Assembly: GCF_009601505.1 (NCBI RefSeq)
Contig: NZ_WITC01000131.1
Location: 1-33,418, forward strand
Direction: 5' to 3'
DNA from: Sinorhizobium terangae
GTDB taxonomy: Bacteria > Pseudomonadota > Alphaproteobacteria > Rhizobiales > Rhizobiaceae
Length of the DNA stretch: 33,418 nt
The notes beneath the pieces were generated by a model. The model had not been told where the DNA came from, searched no databases, and was given only the letters and a program-made list of their open reading frames with translations. The stretch's first letter is position 1. Each line of letters begins with the position of its first letter. The position numbers and the translations under genes were made by a program. Positions 16,247 to 25,084 of the stretch are shown in pieces.

Positions 16247-17413
16247 ATGACATATGTCGATCCAAACATATCGCGTACGTGGCATAGAGCAGTGCTCGGC
16301 GCGGCCGTGCTCGGCATGGCGGTGCTGACGGGGACAAGCGCCGGGGCCTGGTCTGTAGACAAGACCCCGTTCGGAAAAACGCAGGACGGTAAAGCCGTCG
16401 ATCTCTACACGCTTACCAACGACAAGGGTGCGTCCGTCAAGTTCATTGCCTATGGCGGCATCATCACGGCAATCAACGTCCCCGACCGCTGGAACAAGCT
16501 CGACAACGTCGTGCTCGGCTTCAAGGAACTCGCCGACTACGAAGCCAAGAACCCCTATTTCGGCGCCTTGATCGGACGCTACGGCAACCGCATCGGCGGC
16601 GCGAAGTTCTCGCTCGATGGCACCCAGTACCAGCTCGCCGCCAATAACGGGCCGAATAGCCTGCATGGCGGCAACAAAGGCTTCGACAAGGCCGTCTGGG
16701 CGGTCGAGCCGCTGACAAGCGTGAGCGGGGCCGCAGCGCGGCTCAGCTATACGAGCAAGGATGGCGAGGAAGGCTATCCCGGCGCGCTCAAGGTCCAGGT
16801 AGTCTATACCCTCACCAACGACAACGAGCTGCGCATCGACTACGAGGCGACGACGGACAAACCGACCGTGGTCAATCTTACGAGTCACTCCTACTTCAAT
16901 CTCGCCGGCGACGGCACGGGCGGGATCGGCGATCACATCCTCACGATCAACGCCGATCGCTACACGCCGGTCGATGCGACCTTGATTCCGACCGGGGACC
17001 TCGCCTCCGTGACCGGAACGCCGTTCGACTTCCGCCAGGGAATGCCAATCGGCGCACGCATCCGCTCGAACGACCCACAGATGGTCTATGGCCGCGGATA
17101 CGATCACAACTACGTGCTGAACCGATCGGGTAGTGGGCTCTCGCTCGCCGCGCGTGTCTACGAGCCGCGCTCTGGCCGGATCATGGAGATCTCGACCACT
17201 GAGCCCGGCGTCCAGTTCTACAGCGGCAACTTTCTCGATTCGACGCTTGTTGGCCCGACCGGTCAGCAATACCGCCAGACCGACGGCTTCTGCCTCGAGA
17301 CCCAGCATTTCCCGGATTCTCCAAACAAGTCGTCCTTTCCTACGACAGTGCTGAAACCTGGCGAAACGCTGAAGTCGACAACGGTACATAAGTTCTCTAC
17401 CGACGCGTCCTAG
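16247..17413 (+). CDS. Exported aldose 1-epimerase (galactose mutarotase)
   Basis: This 388-residue enzyme interconverts the alpha and beta anomers of galactose, glucose and similar sugars. Family motifs: YGGIITAINVPDR near the start, the NSLHGGNKGFD loop, catalytic His in NLTSHSYFNLAG, and the C-terminal Glu in CLETQHFPDSPN. A Sec signal peptide covers about residues 1-34 (ATG, basic stretch SRTWHR, hydrophobic VLGAAVLGMAVLTG, then SAGA), so it should act in the periplasm. ATG 16247 is preceded by GAGGGAGA; a longer frame upstream has no site. It is followed by 204 bases without a recognised gene. A role in preparing sugars for ABC uptake is plausible but inferred. Confidence 0.92.
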   Translation: MTYVDPNISRTWHRAVLGAAVLGMAVLTGTSAGAWSVDKTPFGKTQDGKAVDLYTLTNDKGASVKFIAYGGIITAINVPDRWNKLDNVVLGFKELADYEAKNPYFGALIGRYGNRIGGAKFSLDGTQYQLAANNGPNSLHGGNKGFDKAVWAVEPLTSVSGAAARLSYTSKDGEEGYPGALKVQVVYTLTNDNELRIDYEATTDKPTVVNLTSHSYFNLAGDGTGGIGDHILTINADRYTPVDATLIPTGDLASVTGTPFDFRQGMPIGARIRSNDPQMVYGRGYDHNYVLNRSGSGLSLAARVYEPRSGRIMEISTTEPGVQFYSGNFLDSTLVGPTGQQYRQTDGFCLETQHFPDSPNKSSFPTTVLKPGETLKSTTVHKFSTDAS

Positions 17414-17617
17414 CTGGAGGAGGTGCGTGCTTTCTTAGCGGCCAATTCAATGAGCCGGACAGCGGCTTTGTAGGACTCAGTTGCCGTTCCCATCGCTTTG
17501 GGCGTGGACGTATGATGGCTGGGCAAAAGCTTCGTTCGAAAGATCGTCGTCGTCACCACGCTCCGGTAGGGGCATAGCGATCCATGGTCTTTCGCGCGGC
17601 AAGGAGGCGCGATTCCC

Positions 17618-18181
17618 GTGGCGAGAGATGAAATGGCCGAGCCGACCAAGCGCGATTTTCTCTATCTGGTGACGGCCATGGCCGGGGTGGTGGGAGTTGG
17701 GGCAGCCTCTTGGCCATTCGTCGATGCAATGCGTCCCGACGCCTCAACACTTGCCCTGGCCTCCATCGAGGTGGACGTGTCCTCGCTCGCGGAGGGCATG
17801 TCAATGACCGTCAAGTGGCGCGGCCGCCCCGTTTTCATCCGCAATCGGACCGGCAAGGAGGTTGAAGCCGCAAACGCGACGGCCCTTGAGGAACTCAAGG
17901 ACCCCGTGGCGCGAAACGCGAACCTTGACGACGACCAGCCGGCGAGAGACGTGGCGCGCTCGGCCGGTCAGGGAAGGGAGAACTGGATCGTGATGATCGG
18001 GGTCTGCACGCATTTGGGCTGCGTGCCCCTGGGGCAGGCGGGTGATTTTGGTGGCTGGTTCTGTCCCTGTCACGGATCGCACTACGATACCGCCGGCCGC
18101 ATCCGCAAGGGACCCGCGCCGGAAAATCTGCCAATTCCTCACTTCAAATTCGTGTCCGATACAGTTGTACGGATTGGATAG
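17618..18181 (+). CDS. petA: Orphan Rieske iron-sulfur subunit of ubiquinol-cytochrome c reductase
   Basis: This 187-residue protein is the 2Fe-2S subunit of the cytochrome bc1 complex. It has a twin-arginine-free but typical N-terminal anchor (KRDFLYLVTAMAGVVGVGAASWPF), the UCR_TM-type start, and a Rieske domain whose ligands are C130, H132, C149 and H152, with C135/C151 placed for the disulfide (CTHLGC and CPCHGSHYD). Length matches the family. AAGGAGG lies ten bases before GTG 17618, which favours that start over ATG 17633. Unusually, the cytochrome b and c1 genes (petB, petC) are not adjacent, so this may be a second copy that serves the chromosomal complex under some condition, or a spare. 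It converges with the glutathione transferase gene. Confidence 0.9.
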   Translation: MARDEMAEPTKRDFLYLVTAMAGVVGVGAASWPFVDAMRPDASTLALASIEVDVSSLAEGMSMTVKWRGRPVFIRNRTGKEVEAANATALEELKDPVARNANLDDDQPARDVARSAGQGRENWIVMIGVCTHLGCVPLGQAGDFGGWFCPCHGSHYDTAGRIRKGPAPENLPIPHFKFVSDTVVRIG

Positions 18182-18243
18182 GCCTCTGGCTGCTCAATAT
18201 AACCTAGTCGACGTCGGATGCGGCTGTCCATCAGCGCAGATTT

Positions 18244-18870
18244 CTAATTCTGCAGGCTTGCCATGGCTTCGGCGATTCGCTGGGGTGCCTTGGGACGAGC
18301 ATACATCCGCTCAAGGTATGCTTTGAGATTTGGAAAGTCGGCAATCAGTCCGTTTTCATTGCCCCAGTCCAGGACATAGGCGGTGACGCAATCGGCGATG
18401 GTTAGGTTATCGCCGACGATGAACCCACGCTCGTCCATGTGCTGTTCAAGCACCGCTGCCATCGCCAGGAATTCTTCCCTGGCGAGGGCAATGTCTTCCG
18501 GCAGACGCTTGTCTTCGGGATACAGAAATGTGTGCTTGGCTATCCGCCAAAGCGGCTGTTCGAGCTCGGTAACCGCAAACAGAGACCATCGATATGCCTG
18601 CGCCCGCTCCTTTAGGTCCGTGGGCATGAGCCCTTTGGCGCCGTACTTCTCCGCCAAGTACATGACGATCGCGGCAGATTCCGTGAGCACGAAGTCACCG
18701 TCAACCAGCACCGGAAGTTTGCCGGCAGGATTGAGACGAAGGAAGTCGGGATGACGGGTTTCGCCGGCCAGAATGTTGACGGGCACAAATTCGAATTCCG
18801 CATCAAGCTCCTGAAGGGCCCAAAGTGCGCGAAGCGAGCGCGTTGGACCTAATCCATACAGTGTCATCAT
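18244..18870 (-). CDS. Glutathione S-transferase
   Basis: This 208-residue cytosolic enzyme conjugates glutathione to electrophiles or reduces peroxides. The N-terminal thioredoxin-like domain (MMTLYGLGPTRSLRALWALQELD) carries the glutathione-binding NPAGKLPVLVDGDFVLTESAAI segment; the C-terminal helical domain has the GDNLTIADCVTAYVLDW N-capping region. ATG 18870 has AGGAGGTAACCAAG directly upstream, so earlier in-frame ATGs (18897, 18990) were rejected. Which class (beta, theta-like or other) and which substrate cannot be decided. The gene ends 62 bases from the convergent Rieske gene, with no clear terminator between them. Confidence 0.9.
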   Translation of the reverse strand: MMTLYGLGPTRSLRALWALQELDAEFEFVPVNILAGETRHPDFLRLNPAGKLPVLVDGDFVLTESAAIVMYLAEKYGAKGLMPTDLKERAQAYRWSLFAVTELEQPLWRIAKHTFLYPEDKRLPEDIALAREEFLAMAAVLEQHMDERGFIVGDNLTIADCVTAYVLDWGNENGLIADFPNLKAYLERMYARPKAPQRIAEAMASLQN

Positions 18871-19471
18871 CTTGGTTACCTCCTGCTTTTCTCCCATTAT
18901 CGCTTTCAAAGGACGTTGGACGAAACACCGAGCCGACAGAGATTCGCGAAAAAATCGGCGAACGGGGTGCTCGGGCCGCCGTTGAGCCACCCACGCCGCC
19001 CAGTGGAGTCGAATGAGAGCAGACTCGCCGGCTCTGTCGCGACGTGGACTCAGGCCGGCGACCCTTCTCCAGGACGGTCAGGTCCGGATCGTGCCGGTCC
19101 CAGTCGAGCGTGCCGTGAGTGATCAGGGTTGGGCGAACCGCGCCGGCGCGTCGCCTGCGTGATGTAGCGGCTGCGGGGGGTGCACGCCGCGGCGCTCTGC
19201 CATTGCCTGGCGACTGCCTGCGCCGCCGTCGCGTTGCTCAGCAGCGGCCAAACAGACAGCAGCGTGAGGAACGGGTATCTTTCGGGTAATGGTATATTAA
19301 GCCTCCCCGCCGCTGCCCGAAAGGGGACGGGACGAAGGCGGCCTATGGAAAACCATCCGCCGCCTGAAAGGTTACGGCGACCACAGACGCTGACTTTAGA
19401 AATCTCGGCTGGAAATCGCCGTTTTCTCCTTTGACAAGGCCTTCAGCCGTCTCGCACAGCCGGCTGGCTGG
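18871..19471. other. 601-base gap without a recognised gene
   Basis: I see no convincing gene. A minus-strand frame around 18950-19130 includes TLITHGTLDWDRHDPDLTVL, protein-like but without start, homologue or consistent frame, and may be a decayed remnant. A GC-rich hairpin lies at 19337-19364 (GGCGG and ATGG pairing around AAAA). A short AT-rich patch (19289-19303) may be a promoter remnant. Confidence 0.4.
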
Positions 19472-20614
19472 TCAACCCGGTGCCGTCATCGGCGCGATAC
19501 GCACCGGCCGGCGATACGCACCCCAGTCACTGGGATGCGGCTCGAACACGCCCGGGCAAGGCGTGCCGCAGCTTTGGCAGCGGCCCTCGGCGTCGAGAGC
19601 CCAAGATAGCAAGCGGTACCAGTCGCGGGCGATCAGGCATGCGCCACAGGTATGGCACCAGGTGCTGCCGCCGACGTCATCGTGCACGTTACCGCAGTAG
19701 ACGTAACGCAGCCCGTTTTGGAGGCCGATCCGGCGCGCCCGTGTCAGCGTTTCGGGCGTGGTGGCCGGCTTGTCCATCATCTTCCAGTCGGGATGGAAGG
19801 CCGTGAAGTGAAGCGGCACATCCGGGCCAAGTTTTTCCATGATCCATCGCGTCAGCGCCTCGATCTCAGCCTCGGAATCGTTTTCGCCGGGTATGAGCAG
19901 CGTCGTGATCTCGAACCAGACGGAGGTCTCGCGCTTGAGATAAACAAGCGTGTCGAGCACCGGCTGGAGATGGCCGCTGCAGACGCGTTGGTAAAAGCGC
20001 TCGGTGAAGGCCTTGAGATCGACATTGGCCGCATCCATGTGGCGGTAGAATTCGGCGCGTGGTTCGGAGCAGACATAGCCGGCCGTAACCGCAACGCTTT
20101 TGATCCCCCGCTCGCGGCAGGCATCGGCCACGTCGATGGCGTATTCATGGAAAATCACAGGGTCGTTGTAGGTGAAGGCAACGCTGCGGCAGCCGAGATC
20201 CGCCGCCGCCCGGGCGATCGCCGCGGGGGAAGCGGCGTCGGCAAGTGTGTCGATCGCGCGGGACTTGCTGATGTCCCAATTCTGGCAGAACCGGCAGGCG
20301 AGATTGCAGCCGGCTGTGCCGAACGACAGGACGGCAGTGCCCGGCAGAAAATGGTTGAGCGGCTTTTTCTCGATCGGATCCACGCAGAAGCCGCTGGAGC
20401 GGCCGTAGGTCGTCAGTACCATCCGGTCGCCCTGGCGAGCGCGGACAAAGCAGAGCCCCCGTTGCCCTTCATGCAACTTGCAAAATCGCGGACAGAGGTC
20501 GCACTGGATGCGCCCGTCGGCAAGCGCGTGCCAATAGCGGCCTGGCACAGTCGACGCGTCCCGCGGCTGCAATTCCTGGCAGATAGCGGTTGTGGCGTTG
20601 GGGACCAAAGACAT
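19472..20614 (-). CDS. amrS: Radical SAM enzyme of the AmmeMemoRadiSam system
   Basis: This 380-residue radical SAM protein carries the cluster motif C103-x3-C107-x2-C110 (GCNLACRFCQNWDIS), preceded by a Cys-rich N-terminal region (CDLCPRFC ... GLCFVRAR) and followed by a C-terminal pair of CxxC zinc-like motifs (CHTCG, CQSCG). This layout is characteristic of the AmmeMemoRadiSam family; the reaction is unknown as far as I know. The usual partners, AMMECR1- and Memo-domain proteins, are not in the window, so here it is an orphan or works with partners encoded elsewhere. It is divergent from the universal stress protein gene, with a shared 183-base intergenic region. It may be misannotated elsewhere as a pyruvate-formate-lyase activase. 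The start ATG 20614 has only a weak ribosome binding site. Confidence 0.88.
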   Translation of the reverse strand: MSLVPNATTAICQELQPRDASTVPGRYWHALADGRIQCDLCPRFCKLHEGQRGLCFVRARQGDRMVLTTYGRSSGFCVDPIEKKPLNHFLPGTAVLSFGTAGCNLACRFCQNWDISKSRAIDTLADAASPAAIARAAADLGCRSVAFTYNDPVIFHEYAIDVADACRERGIKSVAVTAGYVCSEPRAEFYRHMDAANVDLKAFTERFYQRVCSGHLQPVLDTLVYLKRETSVWFEITTLLIPGENDSEAEIEALTRWIMEKLGPDVPLHFTAFHPDWKMMDKPATTPETLTRARRIGLQNGLRYVYCGNVHDDVGGSTWCHTCGACLIARDWYRLLSWALDAEGRCQSCGTPCPGVFEPHPSDWGAYRRPVRIAPMTAPG

Positions 20615-20698
20615 GCTCGCATGATAGACCTGACGAACGCCAGCGGAAACCCGTGCGTTACGATGATCTGCCTTCGCACGTTCTGCCGAGTTTTGCTT

Positions 20699-20728
20699 GC
20701 ATTTAGCGAAAATCAGTAAATGCTAAAT
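20699..20728. promoter_or_regulatory. Palindromic element between divergent amrS and usp genes
   Basis: GCATTTA (20699-20705) mirrors TAAATGC (20717-20723), and ATTTAGC (20701-20707) mirrors GCTAAAT (20722-20728), so two overlapping AT-rich inverted repeats occupy the divergent promoter region. It may be a regulator site or promoter; no known consensus is recognised. Confidence 0.45.
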
Positions 20729-20797
20729 TACAGATATGCGTCAACGCGTGCAGGGCGACGCGGCTAGCCTGAAGCCGATTTGATTGAGAGGCTTTCA

Positions 20798-21241
20798 ATG
20801 TTCCGCAACATTCTCATCCCCACCGACGGCTCGTCTCTTGCCACCGTGGCCGTGGATGCGGCAGTCGCCTTTGCCAAGGAGGTCGGCGCGAATATCACCG
20901 TGTTCACGGTGATGGAGCCCTTCCATCTCTTCACGTCCAGTTCCTACCAGTTGGGCAGTACACGGGAAGAATACGAGGCGCTTTCCCGTGAGCACGCGGC
21001 GCAGACGCTTGCCGCAGCCCAAGCCCAGGCCGAGCGCGCGGGTGTTGCCTGCGCCACCGACCAGGTTCGCAGCCACGAAGTCTTTCGCGCGATCATCCAG
21101 AAAGCGGAGGACATCGGCGCCGACCTCATTGTCATGGCTTCGCACGGGCGCAGCGGCGTGGGCGCCCTAATTGTCGGCAGCGTGACCGCCAAGGTGCTGA
21201 CGCATTCGACGATTCCGGTGCTCGTCTACCGGAAGAAATAG
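20798..21241 (+). CDS. Universal stress protein (UspA family)
   Basis: This 147-residue cytosolic protein has one Usp domain. The N-terminal MFRNILIPTDGSSLATVAVDAAV and the C-terminal nucleotide-binding loop (IVMASHGRSGVGALIVGSVTAKVLTHSTIPVLVYR, G-2x-G-9x-G-S/T type) suggest an ATP-binding member. Such proteins are induced by starvation, oxygen limitation or redox stress. ATG 20798 has GAGAGG six bases upstream; an in-frame start 18 bases earlier is less likely. It is divergent from the radical SAM gene and is followed after 262 bases by a YbaK-domain gene and glutamine synthetase on the same strand. Confidence 0.92.
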   Translation: MFRNILIPTDGSSLATVAVDAAVAFAKEVGANITVFTVMEPFHLFTSSSYQLGSTREEYEALSREHAAQTLAAAQAQAERAGVACATDQVRSHEVFRAIIQKAEDIGADLIVMASHGRSGVGALIVGSVTAKVLTHSTIPVLVYRKK

Positions 21242-21503
21242 GACGGGCGGTTTGACCGAAAACCAACGAAGCCCGCTTTGCTACAAGCGAACAGTTTCGA
21301 GACCCTGGCGGTGGGCAGCAGCTCGCGGCTGGCGCACTCAGCGGCAACGCCATGGGCGCGTCTGCGCATCGCCCGAACCTTCGCCGCAATTGAACAGGTG
21401 GAACGCGAGAGCCGGCGAACGTGTTATATTGGATGGTTGAGCATCGTGAGACGCAAGCGCGGAGCCTCACGATCGAGGGTCTCGCCCCGGGGAGGGTGGG
21501 ATT

Positions 21504-21998
21504 GTGACCATTGCTTTGACACTCCAGTCATATCTCGATCGCAAGGGCGCCGAGTACGATCTGGTCGAGCACAGGCCGACCAGATCGGCGATGTTTACCG
21601 CGCATGCCTGCCACATCGCGGCCCGCTGCGTGGCCAAAGGCGTCGTGCTGCGCAGACGCGACGGCTATCTTCTGGCCATTCTGCCTGCCTCCCGCCATGT
21701 GCGGCTCAGGAAACTCAAATTGGCACTTGCCGAGGACCTAACGCTTGCCACGAAGCATGAGCTCGACCAGTTGATCGCGGATTGCGCACACGGCGCTGTT
21801 CCCCCGATCGGCGAGTGTTACGAGCTGGACGTCGTCATCGATGACAGCGTCTGCGGCCAACCGGAGGTTTATTTCGAGGGCGGCGATCACGCCACACTCG
21901 TCCATATGAGCCAGGTCCAGTTCGCGCGGCTCACGCGGGAGGCGCTTCATGCGAGTTTCAGCGCGCGAAACCGGGGGCCCACGCGCTCGGTGAGGTGA
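21504..21998 (+). CDS. YbaK/aminoacyl-tRNA deacylase-domain protein
   Basis: This 164-residue protein has one YbaK/ProX-type domain, which in known members removes wrongly attached amino acids from tRNA in trans. Visible family features: LQSYLDRKGAEYDLVEH at the start, VAKGVVLRRRDGYLLAILPASRHVRL (conserved Lys in VAKG), and the GAVPPIGECYELDVVIDDSV segment near residues 95-115. It starts at GTG 21504 behind GGGGAGGGTGGG, which is the only good ribosome binding site. The glutamine synthetase gene follows after 85 bases on the same strand. Its tRNA substrate cannot be predicted; some members of the fold are not deacylases. Confidence 0.85.
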   Translation: MTIALTLQSYLDRKGAEYDLVEHRPTRSAMFTAHACHIAARCVAKGVVLRRRDGYLLAILPASRHVRLRKLKLALAEDLTLATKHELDQLIADCAHGAVPPIGECYELDVVIDDSVCGQPEVYFEGGDHATLVHMSQVQFARLTREALHASFSARNRGPTRSVR

Positions 21999-22083
21999 CC
22001 GAGTGATTACGCAGCCGCTCGGCCGGCGGCGCAGTTGAGGTACGGCTCGTTTCGACGGACCGACAGGAGGAAGGGAGGCGGCG

Positions 22084-23508
22084 ATGTCTGACAATAGCTA
22101 CGCCAGCCCGGATGACGTTCTTCGGACGATAAAGGACGGCGAGATCGCGATGATCGATCTGCGGTTCGCAGACCTTCCCGGCCTGTGGCAGCATTTCTCC
22201 GTGCCGCCGCGCGCCATCAACACGGACAGCTTCACCAATGGCATCGGCTTTGATGGCTCGTCCATCCGGGGCTTCCAGGAAATACAGGAAAGCGACATGC
22301 TCGTCGTGCCTGATCCGAATACCGCTTTCCTGGATCCGTTTACGGAGGCGCCGACGCTCGTCCTGATCTGCAATATTCTCGACCCAGTCAACGCCCAACC
22401 CTATAGCCGGGACCCCCGCTTTATCGCACAAAAGGCCGAAACCTATCTCAAGGCCACCGGTATCGGCGATACCGCGTATTTCGGCCCGGAACTGGAGCAC
22501 TTCGTCTTCAACGAGGTCCATTATGATCAGGGCTCCAACTACGGCTATTACGAGATCGACGCCGTCGAGGCGAATTGGAAGGCGAGGGACGGGACTGGCC
22601 TCGGACACAAGCTGCGCCCGAAAGAGGGCTACTTCCCCGTTCCGCCTGCCGACACTCTTCAGGACGCCCGCACCCTGATGGTGACGCTGCTCGAGCGTAT
22701 CGGTATTGAGGTCGAGGCACACCACCACGAGGTCGCGACCGGTGGCCAGGGCGAGATCGACATGCGCTTTGCGACGCTGACGCGCATGGCCGACAGCGTG
22801 ATGATCTACAAATATGTCGTGAAGAACGTCGCGCGCAGCCGCGGCATGACCGCAACCTTCATGCCGAAGCCCCTGTTTGGCGACAACGGCTCGGGCATGC
22901 ACGTTCACCAGAGCATCTGGCAGCAAGATCGCCCGATCTTTGCCGGAGACGGCTATGCCGGCTCAAGCGAAGTGATGCGCTACTATATCGGAGGGCTGCT
23001 CAAGCACGCGCCGGCACTGCTCGCCATCTGCGCTCCAACCGTCAATTCCTACCGGCGGCTCGTGCCGGGTTTTGAGGCGCCGGTCAATCTCGGCTATTCG
23101 CGCCGCAACCGCTCCGCGGCGTGCCGGATCCCGATGTACTCGCTCAACCCCAGGAGCAAGCGGGTGGAGTTCCGGTGCCCGGATCCCTCCTGCAATCCGT
23201 ATCTGGCCTTCGCTGCCATGCTCATGGCCGGTCTCGACGGCATCCGCAGCCGCATCGATCCGGGGGATCCGATTGACAAGAACCTCTACGATCTGCCGCC
23301 GATTGAACGCGCCGCAGTCCCGTCGACACCAGCCTCGCTCGGCGAGGCTCTCGATGCGCTTGAGGCGGACCGCAAGTTTCTCCTTGCCGGAGACGTGTTC
23401 ACGACGGACGTCGTTGAGACCTATGTGGGCTACAAGCGCTCGCACGAGATCACGGAGATACGCATGCGCCCGCATCCATACGAGTTTGTTCTCTATTATG
23501 ACGTCTAG
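22084..23508 (+). CDS. glnA: Type I glutamine synthetase
   Basis: This 474-residue enzyme makes glutamine from glutamate, ammonia and ATP, normally as a dodecamer. It has the beta-grasp domain, the NGIGFDGSSIRGF loop, the GPELEHFVF and GQGEIDMRF active-site segments, the GMHVHQSIW nucleotide region and NRSAACRIP. The adenylylation tyrosine is Y402 in NLYDLPPIER, so activity should be controlled by GlnE. The length fits proteobacterial GlnA (about 470). A very strong ribosome binding site (AGGAGGAAGGGAGG) precedes ATG 22084. There is no glnB upstream, unlike the housekeeping copy in rhizobia, so I take this as an additional copy in a stress/redox cluster; its special role is inference. Confidence 0.93.
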   Translation: MSDNSYASPDDVLRTIKDGEIAMIDLRFADLPGLWQHFSVPPRAINTDSFTNGIGFDGSSIRGFQEIQESDMLVVPDPNTAFLDPFTEAPTLVLICNILDPVNAQPYSRDPRFIAQKAETYLKATGIGDTAYFGPELEHFVFNEVHYDQGSNYGYYEIDAVEANWKARDGTGLGHKLRPKEGYFPVPPADTLQDARTLMVTLLERIGIEVEAHHHEVATGGQGEIDMRFATLTRMADSVMIYKYVVKNVARSRGMTATFMPKPLFGDNGSGMHVHQSIWQQDRPIFAGDGYAGSSEVMRYYIGGLLKHAPALLAICAPTVNSYRRLVPGFEAPVNLGYSRRNRSAACRIPMYSLNPRSKRVEFRCPDPSCNPYLAFAAMLMAGLDGIRSRIDPGDPIDKNLYDLPPIERAAVPSTPASLGEALDALEADRKFLLAGDVFTTDVVETYVGYKRSHEITEIRMRPHPYEFVLYYDV

Positions 23509-23853
23509 GCTCAATAGCGACTGTTCTCGCGTCCAGCCGAACGTCTGATCCCTCAAGGGAGCGTCGGCGGTGCGCCCCTCGACATGGCCGCCTCGGGATC
23601 CTCATCGAGCAGAAGTTCAGGGGCGTCAGGTCGCCGCGAGCGGTTACTTCAGTTCATGGCACACCTGCATAGCAAAGGAACGCACATAGCCCTCGTCGTG
23701 GTCGACCAATTCTCTTGCGACCCTCTCAATCAGCCCAACTGCGTGGAAGTTCTAGCGCCGGCCGCGGCTGTTTCCTCGACGATCGCGGGGGTGCGTGCTA
23801 CTTTTCCAATACACGTGAATCCTGAAGGGAAATCGCAATTCGGGAGGAGCGAC
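23509..23853. other. Leader of the sulfite-dehydrogenase operon, no gene seen
   Basis: These 345 bases between glutamine synthetase and the Tat-signal gene hold an open frame continuous with the next gene, but its residues lack family features and its codon pattern is unlike a coding region. The promoter is expected here; I could not place it. No convincing terminator for glnA is visible. Confidence 0.4.
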
Positions 23854-25074
23854 ATGAACAGGCGGCAAGTCCTCCAAGGTGGAGCGAGCGCCTTGGCTGT
23901 GGTTGGTGCGTCCGGCTTGCTCTCGAAGCTCGGCCTCGCCGCGGAAGCTCTTCCGGAGGGCGCCATCGCCGTGCAGGCGCTCGAGGCGCTGCCCGACAAG
24001 GTTCCTCTCATCAGGAAGACGATCCGGCCGCCCAACTTCGAGACCCCGATCAATTACTTCAACGAAGCGTTTACGCCCAATAATGCCTTCTTCGTCCGCT
24101 ATCACCTGTCCGACATTCCGGAGATGGACGCGGCGTCATGGAAACTTGCGGTTGGTGGACCAGCCGTGGAACGGCAGGTTCAATTCACGCTTGACGACCT
24201 GAAGGGTAGCTTCGAACGGGTCGAGATCGCAGCCGTCTGCCAATGTTCCGGTAATCGCCGCGGCTTTTCAGAACCGCATGTGCCGGGGGTGGAATGGGGT
24301 TCCGGTGCAATGGGCAATGCGAGATGGGCCGGCGTTCGCCTGAAGGACGTTCTCGACAAGGCCGGACTTGCCGAAGGCGCGATCGAGATCGCCTTTAACG
24401 GTGCAGACGGGCCGGTTCACGACAAGACTCCCGATTTTCTGAAGAGCCTGCCGGTCTGGAAGGCGACGGAAGAAAACACGCTCATCGCCTACGAGATGAA
24501 CGGCGAGGCCTTGCCGCATTGGAATGGATTTCCGGCAAGGCTGGTGGTGCCTGGCTGGACGGGTACGTACTGGGTGAAGCATCTGACCGAGATCCAGGCG
24601 CTGACGGAGCCCTTGAAGTCATTCTGGATGAATCCGGCCTACCGAATTCCGCGATCGCTCTTTCCCGTCGTCGAGCGCTTCACCAGCCAGGAACAGCCAA
24701 ATTCCGCCAACACGCCGATCACCGAGATGGTCGTGAACTCGATGATCACCAATTTGGAGGAGGGAGCGGAAGTCAAGGCGGGCCAGCCGGTCGATCTAAA
24801 GGGCATCGCATGGGATGGCGGTTACGGCATCGTTGACGTGGCGATCTCGATCGACGGCGGCAAGAGCTGGACCCCGACGCAATTGGGCCAAGACCTTGGC
24901 CGCTTTTCTTGGCGGCAATGGAGCCATCAACTTGGGCCACAGCAGCCGGGAATGGTGAGCGTCATGGTTCGGGCCCGCAACCGGATGGGCCAGACTCAGG
25001 TCGACTCGTTGCTCTTCAACGGCGCCGGATACCACAACAATGTCGTGCAGGCGCTCGGCCTGAAGGTGGTTTGA
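23854..25074 (+). CDS. Tat-exported sulfite-oxidase-family molybdoenzyme (SorT/SorA-like)
   Basis: This 406-residue periplasmic molybdenum enzyme should oxidise sulfite to sulfate and pass electrons to cytochrome c. A twin-arginine signal (MNRRQVLQGG, hydrophobic stretch to about residue 30) exports it folded. The molybdopterin domain has the conserved Mo-ligand cysteine C131 in CQCSGNRRGF, plus GAMGNARWAGVRLKDVL and WTGTYWVKHLTEIQ. The C-terminal Mo-co dimerisation domain follows (IVDVAISIDGGKSW). ATG 23854 has CGGGAGGAGCGAC upstream. The cytochrome c gene follows after 10 bases, the pairing known for SorT-SorU and SorA-SorB. No heme domain is present in this subunit. Sulfite is the likely but unproven substrate. 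Confidence 0.9.
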   Translation: MNRRQVLQGGASALAVVGASGLLSKLGLAAEALPEGAIAVQALEALPDKVPLIRKTIRPPNFETPINYFNEAFTPNNAFFVRYHLSDIPEMDAASWKLAVGGPAVERQVQFTLDDLKGSFERVEIAAVCQCSGNRRGFSEPHVPGVEWGSGAMGNARWAGVRLKDVLDKAGLAEGAIEIAFNGADGPVHDKTPDFLKSLPVWKATEENTLIAYEMNGEALPHWNGFPARLVVPGWTGTYWVKHLTEIQALTEPLKSFWMNPAYRIPRSLFPVVERFTSQEQPNSANTPITEMVVNSMITNLEEGAEVKAGQPVDLKGIAWDGGYGIVDVAISIDGGKSWTPTQLGQDLGRFSWRQWSHQLGPQQPGMVSVMVRARNRMGQTQVDSLLFNGAGYHNNVVQALGLKVV

Positions 25075-25084
25075 GGAAGCCGTC

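Noticed and set aside
17410..17617. Minus-strand frame ending in a helical ESYKAAVRLIELAAKKA stretch
   Set aside because: No start signal and no recognised family; probably chance in a GC-rich intergenic region.
20781..20799. TTGA...TCAA resembling an FNR/FixK box before the universal stress gene
   Set aside because: The spacing is 7 or 11 bases instead of 6, and the match overlaps the ribosome binding site and start codon.
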